Made by a program: the position numbers and the translations under genes. 64,000 nt of DNA from Phycisphaerales bacterium (lineage in GTDB: Bacteria; Planctomycetota; Phycisphaerae; Phycisphaerales; SM1A02): the NCBI GenBank assembly GCA_009692045.1, contig SIAA01000001.1:62001-126000 (forward strand), written 5' to 3'. The notes beneath the pieces are model-generated. The model was given only the letters and a program-made list of their open reading frames with translations, was not told the origin of the DNA and ran no database searches. Below are positions 13,208-21,608 of this stretch, one piece after another (within the stretch, counting starts at the first letter, position 1; each line of letters starts with the position of its first letter).

Positions 13208-13672
13208 ATGATCGAGTCACAGTTGCATCCTGAGCTTGTCTTGAGGCTGTCTGGCGACTTTTCCCGTGACGCACTTCTTCTGCGGCTGACCGACGCTTTG
13301 ATCCTGCGAAAGCCGGAGCTGGACCGCCAATCGGTTTTCAACGCCCTTCTCGAACGCGAAGCCGCGGGGCAGACTGCCACGCCTGAAGGGGTAGCATTTC
13401 CTCATGCTATTCGGTCCGATATCCTTGAGTCGGTCATGGTTATCGCCACTACCACTATGCCGGTTCCCTTCTCAACCGATCCCGCTACGCCTCCGGCGCG
13501 CCTGTTCATGGCCCTGTTCGGCTCGCCCGAGCAGCCTTGGCGACATGTGCAAACGCTCGCACGCCTTGCGCGCATCGCATCCGAACCACAGGCACGCGCC
13601 CGACTCCTGCAATGCGCTGATAGCACCGCTCTCTATGAGCAGATGATGAAGGAGATTGGCGACCATGCCTGA
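13208..13672 (+). CDS. PTS EIIA-like regulatory protein (fructose/nitrogen type)
   Basis: 154-residue single-domain protein of the PTS EIIA type-2 fold, which accepts phosphate on a histidine. The active-site histidine is in GVAFPHAI (about residue 64). The C-terminal half (LARLARI...LLQCAD) matches the usual helical end. No EI, HPr, EIIB or EIIC is encoded nearby, so a regulatory rather than sugar-transport role is likely. First gene of an operon with a P-II-like protein and two antiporter-like proteins; the next gene overlaps its end by 8 bases (ATGCCTGA). No clear Shine-Dalgarno site precedes the ATG. Confidence 0.85.
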   Translation: MIESQLHPELVLRLSGDFSRDALLLRLTDALILRKPELDRQSVFNALLEREAAGQTATPEGVAFPHAIRSDILESVMVIATTTMPVPFSTDPATPPARLFMALFGSPEQPWRHVQTLARLARIASEPQARARLLQCADSTALYEQMMKEIGDHA

Positions 13673-14090
13673 ACCGCGTAAGGGTGACACCAGGCATGGA
13701 AAGGTAAGTGGAGGCGCTGGAGATACCAGGCACGATCACGCCCGTGAACTGCCCCGGCAAACCAATCCGACCGACCCGCGCCTGCTCTTGGTAATCGCTC
13801 GCAACGAAGAGTCATTTGATGGCGTGGTGACCTCGCTGCTCGACATCGGCGTGGTGGGCGCAACCGTAGTGGAGGCGCGCGGTCTCGCCGCCATCCTGCG
13901 CGAAGAAATGCCCATCTTCGCTGGATTGGCCGCTCTGCTTCCCCAGACGACGGGCGCGAGGATCCTGTTCTCGATCACCACCTTCCAACATGTCGCGCAA
14001 CTGATCGCTCATGTATCGAAGTTTCCCAAAGAGCGCCAACCGATTCTCCTGTCGATACCCGTAGATCAGATCTTCGGCGTAACGCGATGA
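13665..14090 (+). CDS. Small P-II-like protein
   Basis: 141 residues from the ATG that overlaps the EIIA gene. About 35 residues at the N-terminus are polar and Arg/Gly/His-rich; the rest (PRLLLVIARNEESFDGVVTSLL, then VVGATVVEARGL) has the beta-alpha-beta look of a P-II/GlnB-like fold: a first strand, a helix and the G-x-T-V-x-x-x-x-G turn. I cannot see a conserved T-loop with the uridylylated tyrosine. It ends by overlapping the first antiporter-like gene by 4 bases. A ligand-sensing subunit for the adjacent transporters is the natural guess, not a demonstrated one. Confidence 0.65.
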   Translation: MPEPRKGDTRHGKVSGGAGDTRHDHARELPRQTNPTDPRLLLVIARNEESFDGVVTSLLDIGVVGATVVEARGLAAILREEMPIFAGLAALLPQTTGARILFSITTFQHVAQLIAHVSKFPKERQPILLSIPVDQIFGVTR

Positions 14091-15361
14091 TCGTTGCCGA
14101 GCAGTCCCTCTCCGACGCGCCTCAGCTCGATGTCGCCCTGCGTGTCTTCATTGCCATCGCCGCCATCTACGCTCTAGCGAGCCTTACTCAATCCGGTCTG
14201 GCCCAGCGCATGCGCCGAGTGCCCGCGATCGCCATGCTCATCTCCGGTGGCTGGCTGGCCGTGCTCACGGGGATGATCGCTGGCCCGCGAGCTCTGAATC
14301 TTCTGTCAGAGTCAACCTTGCTGGCTGCCAGTCCGCTCGTAGTCGTGGCACTCTCATGGGTCGGACTGATTGTCGGACTGCAGGCCCGTGTCGTAATCAT
14401 CAAGGCCGTGCCTGCCGAAGTGTGGAAGTGGGTGGCAGTCGACGCGGCCTTGGCAGTCGCACTCGCCTCGCTTGCCGCCTGGATTCTGGGGGGAATCTGG
14501 CTAATCGAGTCGCCCTCACAAGGCTCGTGGGTTGTCATGATCTGGGCGACTCTCACCTGTGCATCTATCGGATGGTCACCTGAAACAAGATCGCTCCGAC
14601 CAGGGCTCGGTGCCAAGGCGCACCGACTCGGAGTCTTGATCCAAGCGGGTGCGGGACTGTGCGGTCTCTTCTCTGCAGAACTCTCCGCCGTCTGCGTGGG
14701 ACTGGTTCACCGCAGCGCCGAGGGAATTGCATCCGCCAGCATCCCCGACATGACAATCGCGATACTCCTCGCAGCGGCACTTGCCTGCGTGCTCGCACTG
14801 GGAACACGAGTGGTACTGGGACAGTCGATCTCCGATGGCAGTTCCATCAGCGTGATCGTGTTGGCAACTGTCGCCATCACGGGTGGCGTCGCGGCTTCGG
14901 TAGGACTCTCTCCCATCGCGGCCGCTGCGCTCGCTGGCGCTGCGATAGCCAATGTTCGCGGACCACTGCGAATCACCGAACGCATCCTGAACCGCGCGGA
15001 ACCGGTGGTGGCGACCATGATGTTCATGCTCGCTGGTGCTCTCATGCGCCTGCCTGATCATCCGATTCTCTGGGCGGTTGCCGCCCTGCTCGTGGCGAGC
15101 CGAGTGGTACTCAAACCCACGGTGATGCGAAGTTCTTTGTGGCACGAACGAGCCTCGCTAGCGCTGGACGGCCCCTTGGCGCGCGCCACGATTCGTCAGG
15201 CGCCGCTGGCAATCGCGGTAGCGGTGACGGCCGCGGTGTTTGAGGGGAGTCGATTCAGCGGCGAGTTGCTCGGGCTGGTGGTGATCACCGGGCTGGCAAG
15301 TTCACTGATCGGCGCTGTGCAATCCGCGCAGCAGTCATCTGCCATTGAGGTACATGAATGA
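14087..15361 (+). CDS. Polytopic membrane protein, cation/proton antiporter-like
   Basis: 424 residues, about 11-12 hydrophobic helices and almost no soluble domain. The pattern (early paired helices, inverted Gly/Ala-rich second half with SVGLSPIAAAALAGAAIANVRGP, then a final helix pair) resembles CPA-type Na+/H+ exchangers. I do not see the paired ND/DD ion-binding motif of typical CPA2 proteins, so this one may be divergent or a non-transporting partner. Co-translated with its neighbours (4-base ATGA overlaps on both sides). The next gene encodes a second antiporter-like protein, so a hetero-oligomer is possible. Confidence 0.6.
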   Translation: MIVAEQSLSDAPQLDVALRVFIAIAAIYALASLTQSGLAQRMRRVPAIAMLISGGWLAVLTGMIAGPRALNLLSESTLLAASPLVVVALSWVGLIVGLQARVVIIKAVPAEVWKWVAVDAALAVALASLAAWILGGIWLIESPSQGSWVVMIWATLTCASIGWSPETRSLRPGLGAKAHRLGVLIQAGAGLCGLFSAELSAVCVGLVHRSAEGIASASIPDMTIAILLAAALACVLALGTRVVLGQSISDGSSISVIVLATVAITGGVAASVGLSPIAAAALAGAAIANVRGPLRITERILNRAEPVVATMMFMLAGALMRLPDHPILWAVAALLVASRVVLKPTVMRSSLWHERASLALDGPLARATIRQAPLAIAVAVTAAVFEGSRFSGELLGLVVITGLASSLIGAVQSAQQSSAIEVHE

Positions 15362-16782
15362 GCGCGCTCCGCGAAGCCCTGCGTCGGCTGGTGCGCTCCC
15401 GCGCGCTCCCCACTCAGTTCTTGGCGCTCGGATCACTGATGGTGATTTACTTTCTTGTGCGCCTGCTGACTCCGGAACATCCCAATCTGGATGCAGCGCC
15501 TGTTGATGCTTTGGGCGGCAGCGCCCTACCCACGCCCAGCGATCTGATGGACTCCACCGCGGCGCTGGGTTTCCTCCTGCTGGGGGCGTTCATCTCCGGA
15601 AACATTTCGCGAGCAGCAGGACTGCCACGCCTGACTGGTCATCTGATATTCGGATGCATCGCTGGTCCCCAGCTCCCAGCCGCCCTGGGGCTACCTCAGT
15701 GGACCCTCATCACCACGGGACAGCTAAATCATCTAGGAATCGTGAACGCACTGGCAGTAAGCCTCATCGGGCTGAACGCTGGTGGCGCCATTCGCCTCTC
15801 ATTCATACGGCGGCACGGTCGCGGGTTGTTGTTGTTTGTATCCATTACTACCAGCGCTGTCGCACTTTTCTGCGGTGCCGCCGGTTGGTGGGTATTCCCT
15901 TCAATGCTCGGCAGCGAGTCCACGCTCTCGGGCTCTCAGACACTCGCCATAGCCGCCCTCATCGGCATCATCTGCGCCACCACGAGTCCCGCCGCTTGCA
16001 TCGCCCTCATGCGCGAAACTGGGGCGCGGGGAGTGATGGCGCATGCCGCGCTCACCGCCACCGTGTGCGGCGACCTGATCTGCTCTATAGCACTCAGCGC
16101 CGTAATCGCATTCACAGCCGGAACTCTTGACCCGAACTTTGCCCTGCGAAGTGGGGACATGGGAGTGGTGTGGCATCTGGTGGGATCGTTTGCTGTCGGC
16201 GCCATCGCCGCGCCCATCTTGCAGATTCTGGGCAGCAAGGCCAGCGCTCGCCCCCAAACTGCCGTGCTGGTTGGCGCGCTCGGCCTGGCTCTGGTCTGCA
16301 CCTCGCTCTCGCTCTCTCCGCTGGTGGCGGCACTGAGTGCTGGTCTCGTTCAGGCGAATGTGCTACCAGGGAGCAGTCGCAGATTCTTTGAGGGAATCGA
16401 CTCCCTATCCGCCCCCGTGTTCTGCGTGTTCTTTGCGATCGCTGGCGCAGGTATAGATGTGAACATGCTCAAGGTTCTGTGGCCTGCAGCTCTGGGCCTT
16501 GTTGCCCTGCGCGCCGTCACTTCAACCTTTTTCACTGCCGCTACCGTGAGGTTCGTGGGCCTGCCCCCGCCGGCACGGCGCTGGTTGTGGACTGCACTGT
16601 TGCCTCAGGCGGGTGTCTCACTAGCGCTCGCCAATGAGGTTCACAGTTCCTTCCCCGATTCATCATGGTCGCTGGCACTGTGGAGTCTGTTGGTCACTGT
16701 CATTGCCATCAATGAGACGCTGGGGCCGCCGCTGATGCGCTACGGGCTCATTCGTGCCGGCGAAGCATCATGGAGCAAGTGA
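15358..16782 (+). CDS. Cation/proton antiporter (CPA-like)
   Basis: 474 residues with about 12-13 helices. It keeps clearer exchanger features than the gene before it: AAGLPRLTGHLIFGCIAGP near residue 85, a T-S-P-A-A segment followed by RETGARG, and the helix ATVCGDLICSIAL with an acidic residue where CPA proteins carry the ion-binding aspartate. The last part (PQAGVSLALANEV) also fits the family. Last gene of the EIIA/P-II-like operon, overlapping the previous gene by 4 bases. The transported ion (Na+ or K+) cannot be read from the sequence. Confidence 0.75.
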   Translation: MSALREALRRLVRSRALPTQFLALGSLMVIYFLVRLLTPEHPNLDAAPVDALGGSALPTPSDLMDSTAALGFLLLGAFISGNISRAAGLPRLTGHLIFGCIAGPQLPAALGLPQWTLITTGQLNHLGIVNALAVSLIGLNAGGAIRLSFIRRHGRGLLLFVSITTSAVALFCGAAGWWVFPSMLGSESTLSGSQTLAIAALIGIICATTSPAACIALMRETGARGVMAHAALTATVCGDLICSIALSAVIAFTAGTLDPNFALRSGDMGVVWHLVGSFAVGAIAAPILQILGSKASARPQTAVLVGALGLALVCTSLSLSPLVAALSAGLVQANVLPGSSRRFFEGIDSLSAPVFCVFFAIAGAGIDVNMLKVLWPAALGLVALRAVTSTFFTAATVRFVGLPPPARRWLWTALLPQAGVSLALANEVHSSFPDSSWSLALWSLLVTVIAINETLGPPLMRYGLIRAGEASWSK

Positions 16783-16828
16783 TGCCACAGAGGGCGCAGC
16801 TCGGCGATAATGGGAGCCGAACACTCGG

Positions 16829-17680
16829 ATGATCGACACTCACTGTCATCTAACACGACCTGAGCTCTCGGCGGACCTCGAGTCAATATTGGCTTGCTGC
16901 CAAGCGGCTGGAGTCCATCACTGCATCAGTGTTGCTACTTCGACTGCAGATTCCCTCGCGGCGCGGGTCTTGGCGGAGCGGTACACCTGCGTACTTTTTT
17001 CCGCCGGTGTTCATCCACTTCACTCTGACGAACCCATCGACTGGGAGCAGATGCGCCATGCATCACAGAGCCCACGCTGCGTGGCATGGGGAGAACTTGG
17101 GCTTGATTATCACTATCCCCAGCCACCGCGCGAGGTGCAACATCGCGTCCTCGATGAGCAGTTGGATCACATTCGCCGCTGGCAAGCCGAGGAACTCGGT
17201 CGCCCCATCATTATCCACTGCCGCAAGGCATTCGAGGAGTTGATCCCTATCCTCAAGAACACTGGGCTGCCCCCCGACATGTTTGTGTTTCACTGCTTCA
17301 ATGCCGGACCGAGTGAGGCGCGATTGATCCTCGACTTCGGTGCTTGGCTCTCCTTCACCGGCATACTCACCTACAAGAATGCGCCGCAGGTTCGGGAGGC
17401 TGCCAAGTTGGCCCCGCTGGATCGAATCATGGTCGAGACTGACGCACCGTTTCTTTCGCCGGAGCCTCATCGAGGTGAATGGCCCAATCGACCCCATCAG
17501 GTGACTCTGGTTGCTCGATGTCTCGCAGCGGAGCGCGGCATGAACGAGACCGACCTAGAGACAATGCTCGACCAGAACGCTGTTCGCTTCTTTGGCACAC
17601 TTATGCGCAGCGAGGAGCCGCCATCGCCGTTTGGCTCTACCGCGCCCGACTCTGCCGCTAGGATCACGCCCCACAAATGA
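16829..17680 (+). CDS. tatD: TatD-family metal-dependent hydrolase (DNase)
   Basis: Amidohydrolase-fold nuclease of the TatD family; proteins of this family act in DNA repair or RNA turnover despite the name. 283 residues with the metal-binding signature MIDTHCHL at the start, GELGLDYH near residue 91, IIIHCR, FHCF and the late VETDAPFLSP motif carrying the last aspartate. The stop overlaps the tatC start by 4 bases. Gene name and position next to tatC should not be read as a role in protein export. Confidence 0.95.
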   Translation: MIDTHCHLTRPELSADLESILACCQAAGVHHCISVATSTADSLAARVLAERYTCVLFSAGVHPLHSDEPIDWEQMRHASQSPRCVAWGELGLDYHYPQPPREVQHRVLDEQLDHIRRWQAEELGRPIIIHCRKAFEELIPILKNTGLPPDMFVFHCFNAGPSEARLILDFGAWLSFTGILTYKNAPQVREAAKLAPLDRIMVETDAPFLSPEPHRGEWPNRPHQVTLVARCLAAERGMNETDLETMLDQNAVRFFGTLMRSEEPPSPFGSTAPDSAARITPHK

Positions 17681-18672
17681 GAGCAGGATTCAGACAATCC
17701 GGTGAATCCGGAACCATGAGTTTCGGCGACCATCTGGAAGAACTGCGGCGGCGCGTCTTTCTGGCGGTGGCAGTGCCGCTGCCACTGGCGATCATCCTCT
17801 TTGCATTCGCCGGCACCATTCGCGCGTGGCTGTGGGCTCCCGCCGCCTATGCCCTAGGTTTGCAAGGCCTGCCCGCAACCGCGCAAGTTCTGAGCCCGGT
17901 CGAGACACTGGGGATCGATCTCAAACTCAGTCTGATCGGCGCAGTTGTGATCGCTGCCCCGTGGGTGTTCTGGCAAGCATGGCTGTTCATCTCACCCGGG
18001 CTGTACATCCACGAGCGAAGATTCGTCCACCTACTTCTTCCTCTGTCGGGAGTGCTCGGACTCGCCGGAGTGGCGCTCCTGTACTTCGTAATGCTTCCGG
18101 TCATGCTTTCCGCGCTCATTTCCTTTGCCCAAGTTCCGAGCACCACCGTGGGCATGACGCAAGGTGACCAGAGCAGCCCCATGTTGCCCATCCTGAGCGC
18201 GGATCCCGCCCAGGCTCGCCCCGGGCAGATGTGGATTCTTGAAGGCACGCACGAAGTGCGGCTCGCCGTTCCCGGAAGCGACGCGGAGCGCGTCGATGTC
18301 TTGGTGCTGCAGACCAGCCGACCCGGTGGCCTCCTGCAACAGTTCCGCCTGAGCGAGTACATCAACTTTGTACTGCTAATGGTGATGTGCATCGCCGTCG
18401 CATTCCAGCTGCCAGTTGTTGTTCTGCTCTTAGGCTGGGTGGGAATCGTCACACCGGGCTTCCTCGCCAAGAACCGACGATACGCCCTGGCGATCGTGGC
18501 GGTTATCTCGGCTCTAATCGGCCCTGGGGATGCGTTCAGCATGCTGCTCTTCCTCGTTCCGCTCTACATCCTGTATGAGTTCAGCATCCTGCTTCTTCGC
18601 ATCGCGCCAGCAAAACGAGTTGCAGCGGCAAGACTCCTGGGCAAGGAGACCGGTCGCGAGGCGGATGAGTGA
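17677..18672 (+). CDS. tatC: Twin-arginine translocase subunit TatC
   Basis: Core receptor of the Tat export system in the inner membrane. 331 residues with six helices; the N-terminal signal-peptide-binding motif FGDHLEELRRR and the ISPGLYIHERR loop are intact, as is the P-x-D-x-x-S near the end (GPGDAFSM). Two oddities: Gln244 (AFQLPVV) stands where TatC has a conserved membrane glutamate (F-E-L-P), and the loop between helices 3 and 4 is enlarged by roughly 60 residues. A shorter start at 17716 would also give an intact protein. The ActB Tat signal shows it has at least one likely substrate here. No tatA/tatB is in the window. Confidence 0.94.
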   Translation: MRAGFRQSGESGTMSFGDHLEELRRRVFLAVAVPLPLAIILFAFAGTIRAWLWAPAAYALGLQGLPATAQVLSPVETLGIDLKLSLIGAVVIAAPWVFWQAWLFISPGLYIHERRFVHLLLPLSGVLGLAGVALLYFVMLPVMLSALISFAQVPSTTVGMTQGDQSSPMLPILSADPAQARPGQMWILEGTHEVRLAVPGSDAERVDVLVLQTSRPGGLLQQFRLSEYINFVLLMVMCIAVAFQLPVVVLLLGWVGIVTPGFLAKNRRYALAIVAVISALIGPGDAFSMLLFLVPLYILYEFSILLLRIAPAKRVAAARLLGKETGREADE

Positions 18673-19883
18673 GCGCGCTGCGCTGGCTACGCAAACGCCT
18701 GCCCCTCGGCGCTACCTGGACCGACGCCCGCATGATGCGGCGCGCCTTGCGATTGGCGCGTAGCGCTGCCGCCAGCGGTGAGGTGCCAGTGGGTGCGGTT
18801 GTCTATAAGGATGGAGTTGTGCTCGGCGAAGCGGCCAATGACCGCGAAGCGAGCGCCGACCCGACTGGTCACGCCGAGGTGGTGGCGATTCGGCGCGCAG
18901 GCGAGCGACTGGGCTCGTGGCGACTTGATGGCTGCACCATCGCCGTCACACTTGAACCCTGCGCCATGTGCGCCGGTGCTCTGGTGAACTCACGAATGGC
19001 CAGAGTCGTTTACGGTGCCGATGATCCCAAGGCCGGGGCATGCCGAAGCCTCTTTGCCATTCCCGAGGATCGCCGCCTGAATCATCGACTCAAAGTGGTG
19101 CGCCATGTGCTGAGGGTTGAGTGCGCTGCCACACTCCGATCATTCTTTCGTCGGCGGCGCGCCGAGCGGTCGGCACTGGGAACACAGGGCGACCGCGTCA
19201 TCGTGGGTACTCAGCGCCGAAGTGTGGCGACACTGACCTCTCCGCCGCGCATCGTGTGCTTTGATCTCGGTGGCGTACTCGTGCGCATCTGCCGCGATTG
19301 GTCGCAGGGGATGGCGGCGGCTGGGCTAAAGCCCAAGCGCTTTGCCTCGGGCGCAAGTGCGGATGCAGCTCGTCTCACTCTGCTAGAGCAATACCAGCGC
19401 GGGGCTCTGACGGTTAGCGACTTCTGCAGTTCATTCGCCGTCACGCTGGGGAGCAACTGGTCAGGGGCCGATGTTCTTTGCGTGCACCGCGCCTGGATCA
19501 TGGGGGAATACCCGGGAGTCGATCGGCTGGTGGATGATCTGCAACGCAGCGGCGTGCGCACTGCCTGCCTCTCCAACACCAATGATGAACACTGGCGATA
19601 CATGGAGAGGTCGCTGCCCACGGTTGCGGGGCTGCACTTGCGTCTGGCATCGCACCAGTTGCGACTGCACAAACCCGATCGCGGCATCTACGAGGCGTTC
19701 GAGTCAATCAGTGGCTGCCAGAGCGGCGAGATTCTGTTCTTTGATGATCTCGAGGCGAATGTGGCCGCGGCACGATCGCTCGGCTGGGATGCTCATCGAG
19801 TTGATCCCCAGTCGGACACTGCGGCATTCATGAGAGCCCATGCCGTCCGCCGCCGTGCCCTCGCGGAGGTACGCCATGGATGA
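18669..19883 (+). CDS. tadA: tRNA adenosine deaminase (TadA) fused to a HAD hydrolase
   Basis: 404 residues in one uninterrupted frame. Residues about 20-160 are a TadA-like deaminase that converts A34 to inosine in tRNA: zinc ligand and catalytic pair His68-Ala-Glu70, then Cys98/Cys101 in EPCAMC. After an Arg-rich linker (160-190) a HAD-superfamily phosphatase begins with motif I FDLGGVL (Asp199), motif II CLSNTN, KPDRGIYEAF with the motif III lysine, and FFDDLEANV as motif IV. TadA is normally a stand-alone 150-170 residue enzyme. Overlaps tatC by 4 bases and truD by 8 (ATGGATGA), so it is the middle of a translation-coupled run with another tRNA-modifying enzyme. Confidence 0.9.
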   Translation: MSALRWLRKRLPLGATWTDARMMRRALRLARSAAASGEVPVGAVVYKDGVVLGEAANDREASADPTGHAEVVAIRRAGERLGSWRLDGCTIAVTLEPCAMCAGALVNSRMARVVYGADDPKAGACRSLFAIPEDRRLNHRLKVVRHVLRVECAATLRSFFRRRRAERSALGTQGDRVIVGTQRRSVATLTSPPRIVCFDLGGVLVRICRDWSQGMAAAGLKPKRFASGASADAARLTLLEQYQRGALTVSDFCSSFAVTLGSNWSGADVLCVHRAWIMGEYPGVDRLVDDLQRSGVRTACLSNTNDEHWRYMERSLPTVAGLHLRLASHQLRLHKPDRGIYEAFESISGCQSGEILFFDDLEANVAAARSLGWDAHRVDPQSDTAAFMRAHAVRRRALAEVRHG

Positions 19884-21057
19884 CACCTCGCGCTCCCCGC
19901 TCTCGCTCTGCCGAGTCAGCGAGGGCGCCCCACTCGGTGGCGTGATCAAGGCGCGACCCGAGGATTTCTTGGTCGATGAACTTCCGCTCTACGACCCCAG
20001 CGGCGCCGGAGAACACCTCTACCTCGGCATCGAGAAGCGCGATGCGACCCATCACGATCTGCTGCGCTGCCTGTGCCAGCACTTCGGCGTTCGCGATGGC
20101 GACATTGGATTCGCGGGGATGAAGGATCGGTATGCCATCACGCGCCAGGCAGTCAGCATTCACCTGCCGGGTAAACCCGATGGCTCCATCGAACTCGGTG
20201 ATCCACGCTTCAATGTGGTGTGGGCCAAGCGCCACGTGAACAAGTTGCGCCGGGGTCACCTAGCGGGAAACCGATTCGCCATTCGCGTTCGGTCGATCAG
20301 CGCGGTCAAGGCTCCCGAGGTCTATCGCCGCGTGCAAGTTCTGGAGAAACATGGCGCACCCAACACTTTTGGGCCGCAGCGCTTTGGCAATCGACTCGAC
20401 AACCATCTGCTTGGGCTCGCCCTGCTCCGCCAGGACTGGCAAGGGTTTCTGGATCAACTGGCGGGAAGCGGCGGCAGGACTGAGCACTTTGCCAACAGGG
20501 CACTAGCGCAGGGGCGACCCGCTCGGGCCGCGGTTCTCTCTCTGGGAGGCCCCACCCTTGACTTCATGGTGAACGCGCTGCAGTCTGCCATCTTCAATGC
20601 GGTCGTGGATGAACGCGTTCGAGCCGGGATGTTCACCTCGCTGGTTGAGGGTGACCTGGCATTCAAGCACGACAGCGGCGCCGTCTTCGCTGTGACCGCT
20701 GCCGACTGCTCCAGCGACTCTGAGTTGCCAGGGCGTCTTTCCCGCCTGGAGATCTCGCCCAGCGGACCACTTCATGGCACGCGAATGACTCAGCCCGAGG
20801 GGATCCCGCTTCAGATCGAGCAGGAGTGCATGCGCTCCCACGGTCTTGATCCTGGTCTGTTTGCCGACAATCGCCACGCACCCGATGGGGCGCGGCGGTC
20901 GATGCGCATCGCGGTCACTCATGCATCTGTAGAAGGTGGGTGCGATGAGCATGGCGAGTATGTGCGCATCGCCTTTGATCTTCCCGCCGGAGCATTTGCC
21001 ACGGTCGTGCTGCGAGAACTGCTAGGCGACAGCGAGAGCCACGAAGAGTTGCAGTAA
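19876..21057 (+). CDS. truD: tRNA pseudouridine(13) synthase TruD
   Basis: Makes pseudouridine at position 13 of tRNA-Glu. 393 residues from the ATG at 19876; a longer in-frame reading to 19840 would sit inside the previous gene. The TruD signature with catalytic aspartate is GFAGMKDRYA (about residues 78-87), preceded by the EDFLVDE N-terminal motif; NTFGPQRFGNR follows near 170. The insertion domain typical of TruD occupies the middle. Follows the TadA-HAD gene with an 8-base overlap, placing two tRNA-modifying activities in one operon. Confidence 0.94.
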   Translation: MDDTSRSPLSLCRVSEGAPLGGVIKARPEDFLVDELPLYDPSGAGEHLYLGIEKRDATHHDLLRCLCQHFGVRDGDIGFAGMKDRYAITRQAVSIHLPGKPDGSIELGDPRFNVVWAKRHVNKLRRGHLAGNRFAIRVRSISAVKAPEVYRRVQVLEKHGAPNTFGPQRFGNRLDNHLLGLALLRQDWQGFLDQLAGSGGRTEHFANRALAQGRPARAAVLSLGGPTLDFMVNALQSAIFNAVVDERVRAGMFTSLVEGDLAFKHDSGAVFAVTAADCSSDSELPGRLSRLEISPSGPLHGTRMTQPEGIPLQIEQECMRSHGLDPGLFADNRHAPDGARRSMRIAVTHASVEGGCDEHGEYVRIAFDLPAGAFATVVLRELLGDSESHEELQ

Positions 21058-21072
21058 CACGCTACGACTCTC

Positions 21073-21564
21073 TCAGCTCTCTGATTCATCATCCTCGAGG
21101 TCGTCATCAGAATCGTCGTCGTCGGAATCATCATCAAACAACTCGGGTGGTGTGTCCTTTAGCGCCGAGTTGTCGAGGGCTGACTCCAGCACACGCTCTT
21201 CCACAAAGATGGGCGCTTGCTCGGCAATGCCAAAGGCGATGGCATCACTAGGGCGAGCGTCAACTTCGATCTCCTTGCCGCCCTGCTCGATGACTATTTT
21301 GGCTATGAACGTTCCGGCAGAAAGATCATCGATCACAATTCGTACCAGCCTGCCCCCCAGCGCTTCCAGCAGACTGCTCAGAAGGTCATGTGTCTGCGGC
21401 CGCGGACCAGTGACACCCTTGAGCCTTCTCTCGATAGCCGAAGCCTCGGGAAGGCCAATGACGATGGGGAATGATCGCTGCCCACCGAGCTCGGTGAGCT
21501 CGATGATCTGCATATCGGTCATCTCCCGAATGTAGACACGCGATAGTTCCATTTGCACCGGCAT
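21073..21564 (-). CDS. Bifunctional nuclease family protein (DUF151)
   Basis: 163 residues. Start chosen at ATG 21564, preceded by AAGAAGGG; the longer reading would overlap the subtilase gene. The family core is plain: MQIIELTELGGQRSFPIVIG, then EASAIERRLKG, PRPQTHDLL and DARPSDAIAFG. Related proteins act as RNA/DNA-degrading enzymes in plants and in defence responses; bacterial function is not well defined. The last 25 residues are almost all Asp/Glu/Ser. It is 44 bases downstream of the subtilase gene on the same strand and converges with truD with only 15 bases between. Confidence 0.9.
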   Translation of the reverse strand: MPVQMELSRVYIREMTDMQIIELTELGGQRSFPIVIGLPEASAIERRLKGVTGPRPQTHDLLSSLLEALGGRLVRIVIDDLSAGTFIAKIVIEQGGKEIEVDARPSDAIAFGIAEQAPIFVEERVLESALDNSALKDTPPELFDDDSDDDDSDDDLEDDESES

Positions 21565-21608
21565 GGCACGAATCCCTTCTTGAGGAAAGCGTAACTCGAA
21601 GACGCCAC

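Noticed and set aside
16790-16828. Terminator between the antiporter operon and tatD
   Set aside because: Only a 5-bp TCGGC/GCCGA stem without a T run.
16829-18672. tatD and tatC as an export operon
   Set aside because: TatD is a nuclease-family hydrolase unrelated to the translocon; the name and the neighbour are coincidental.
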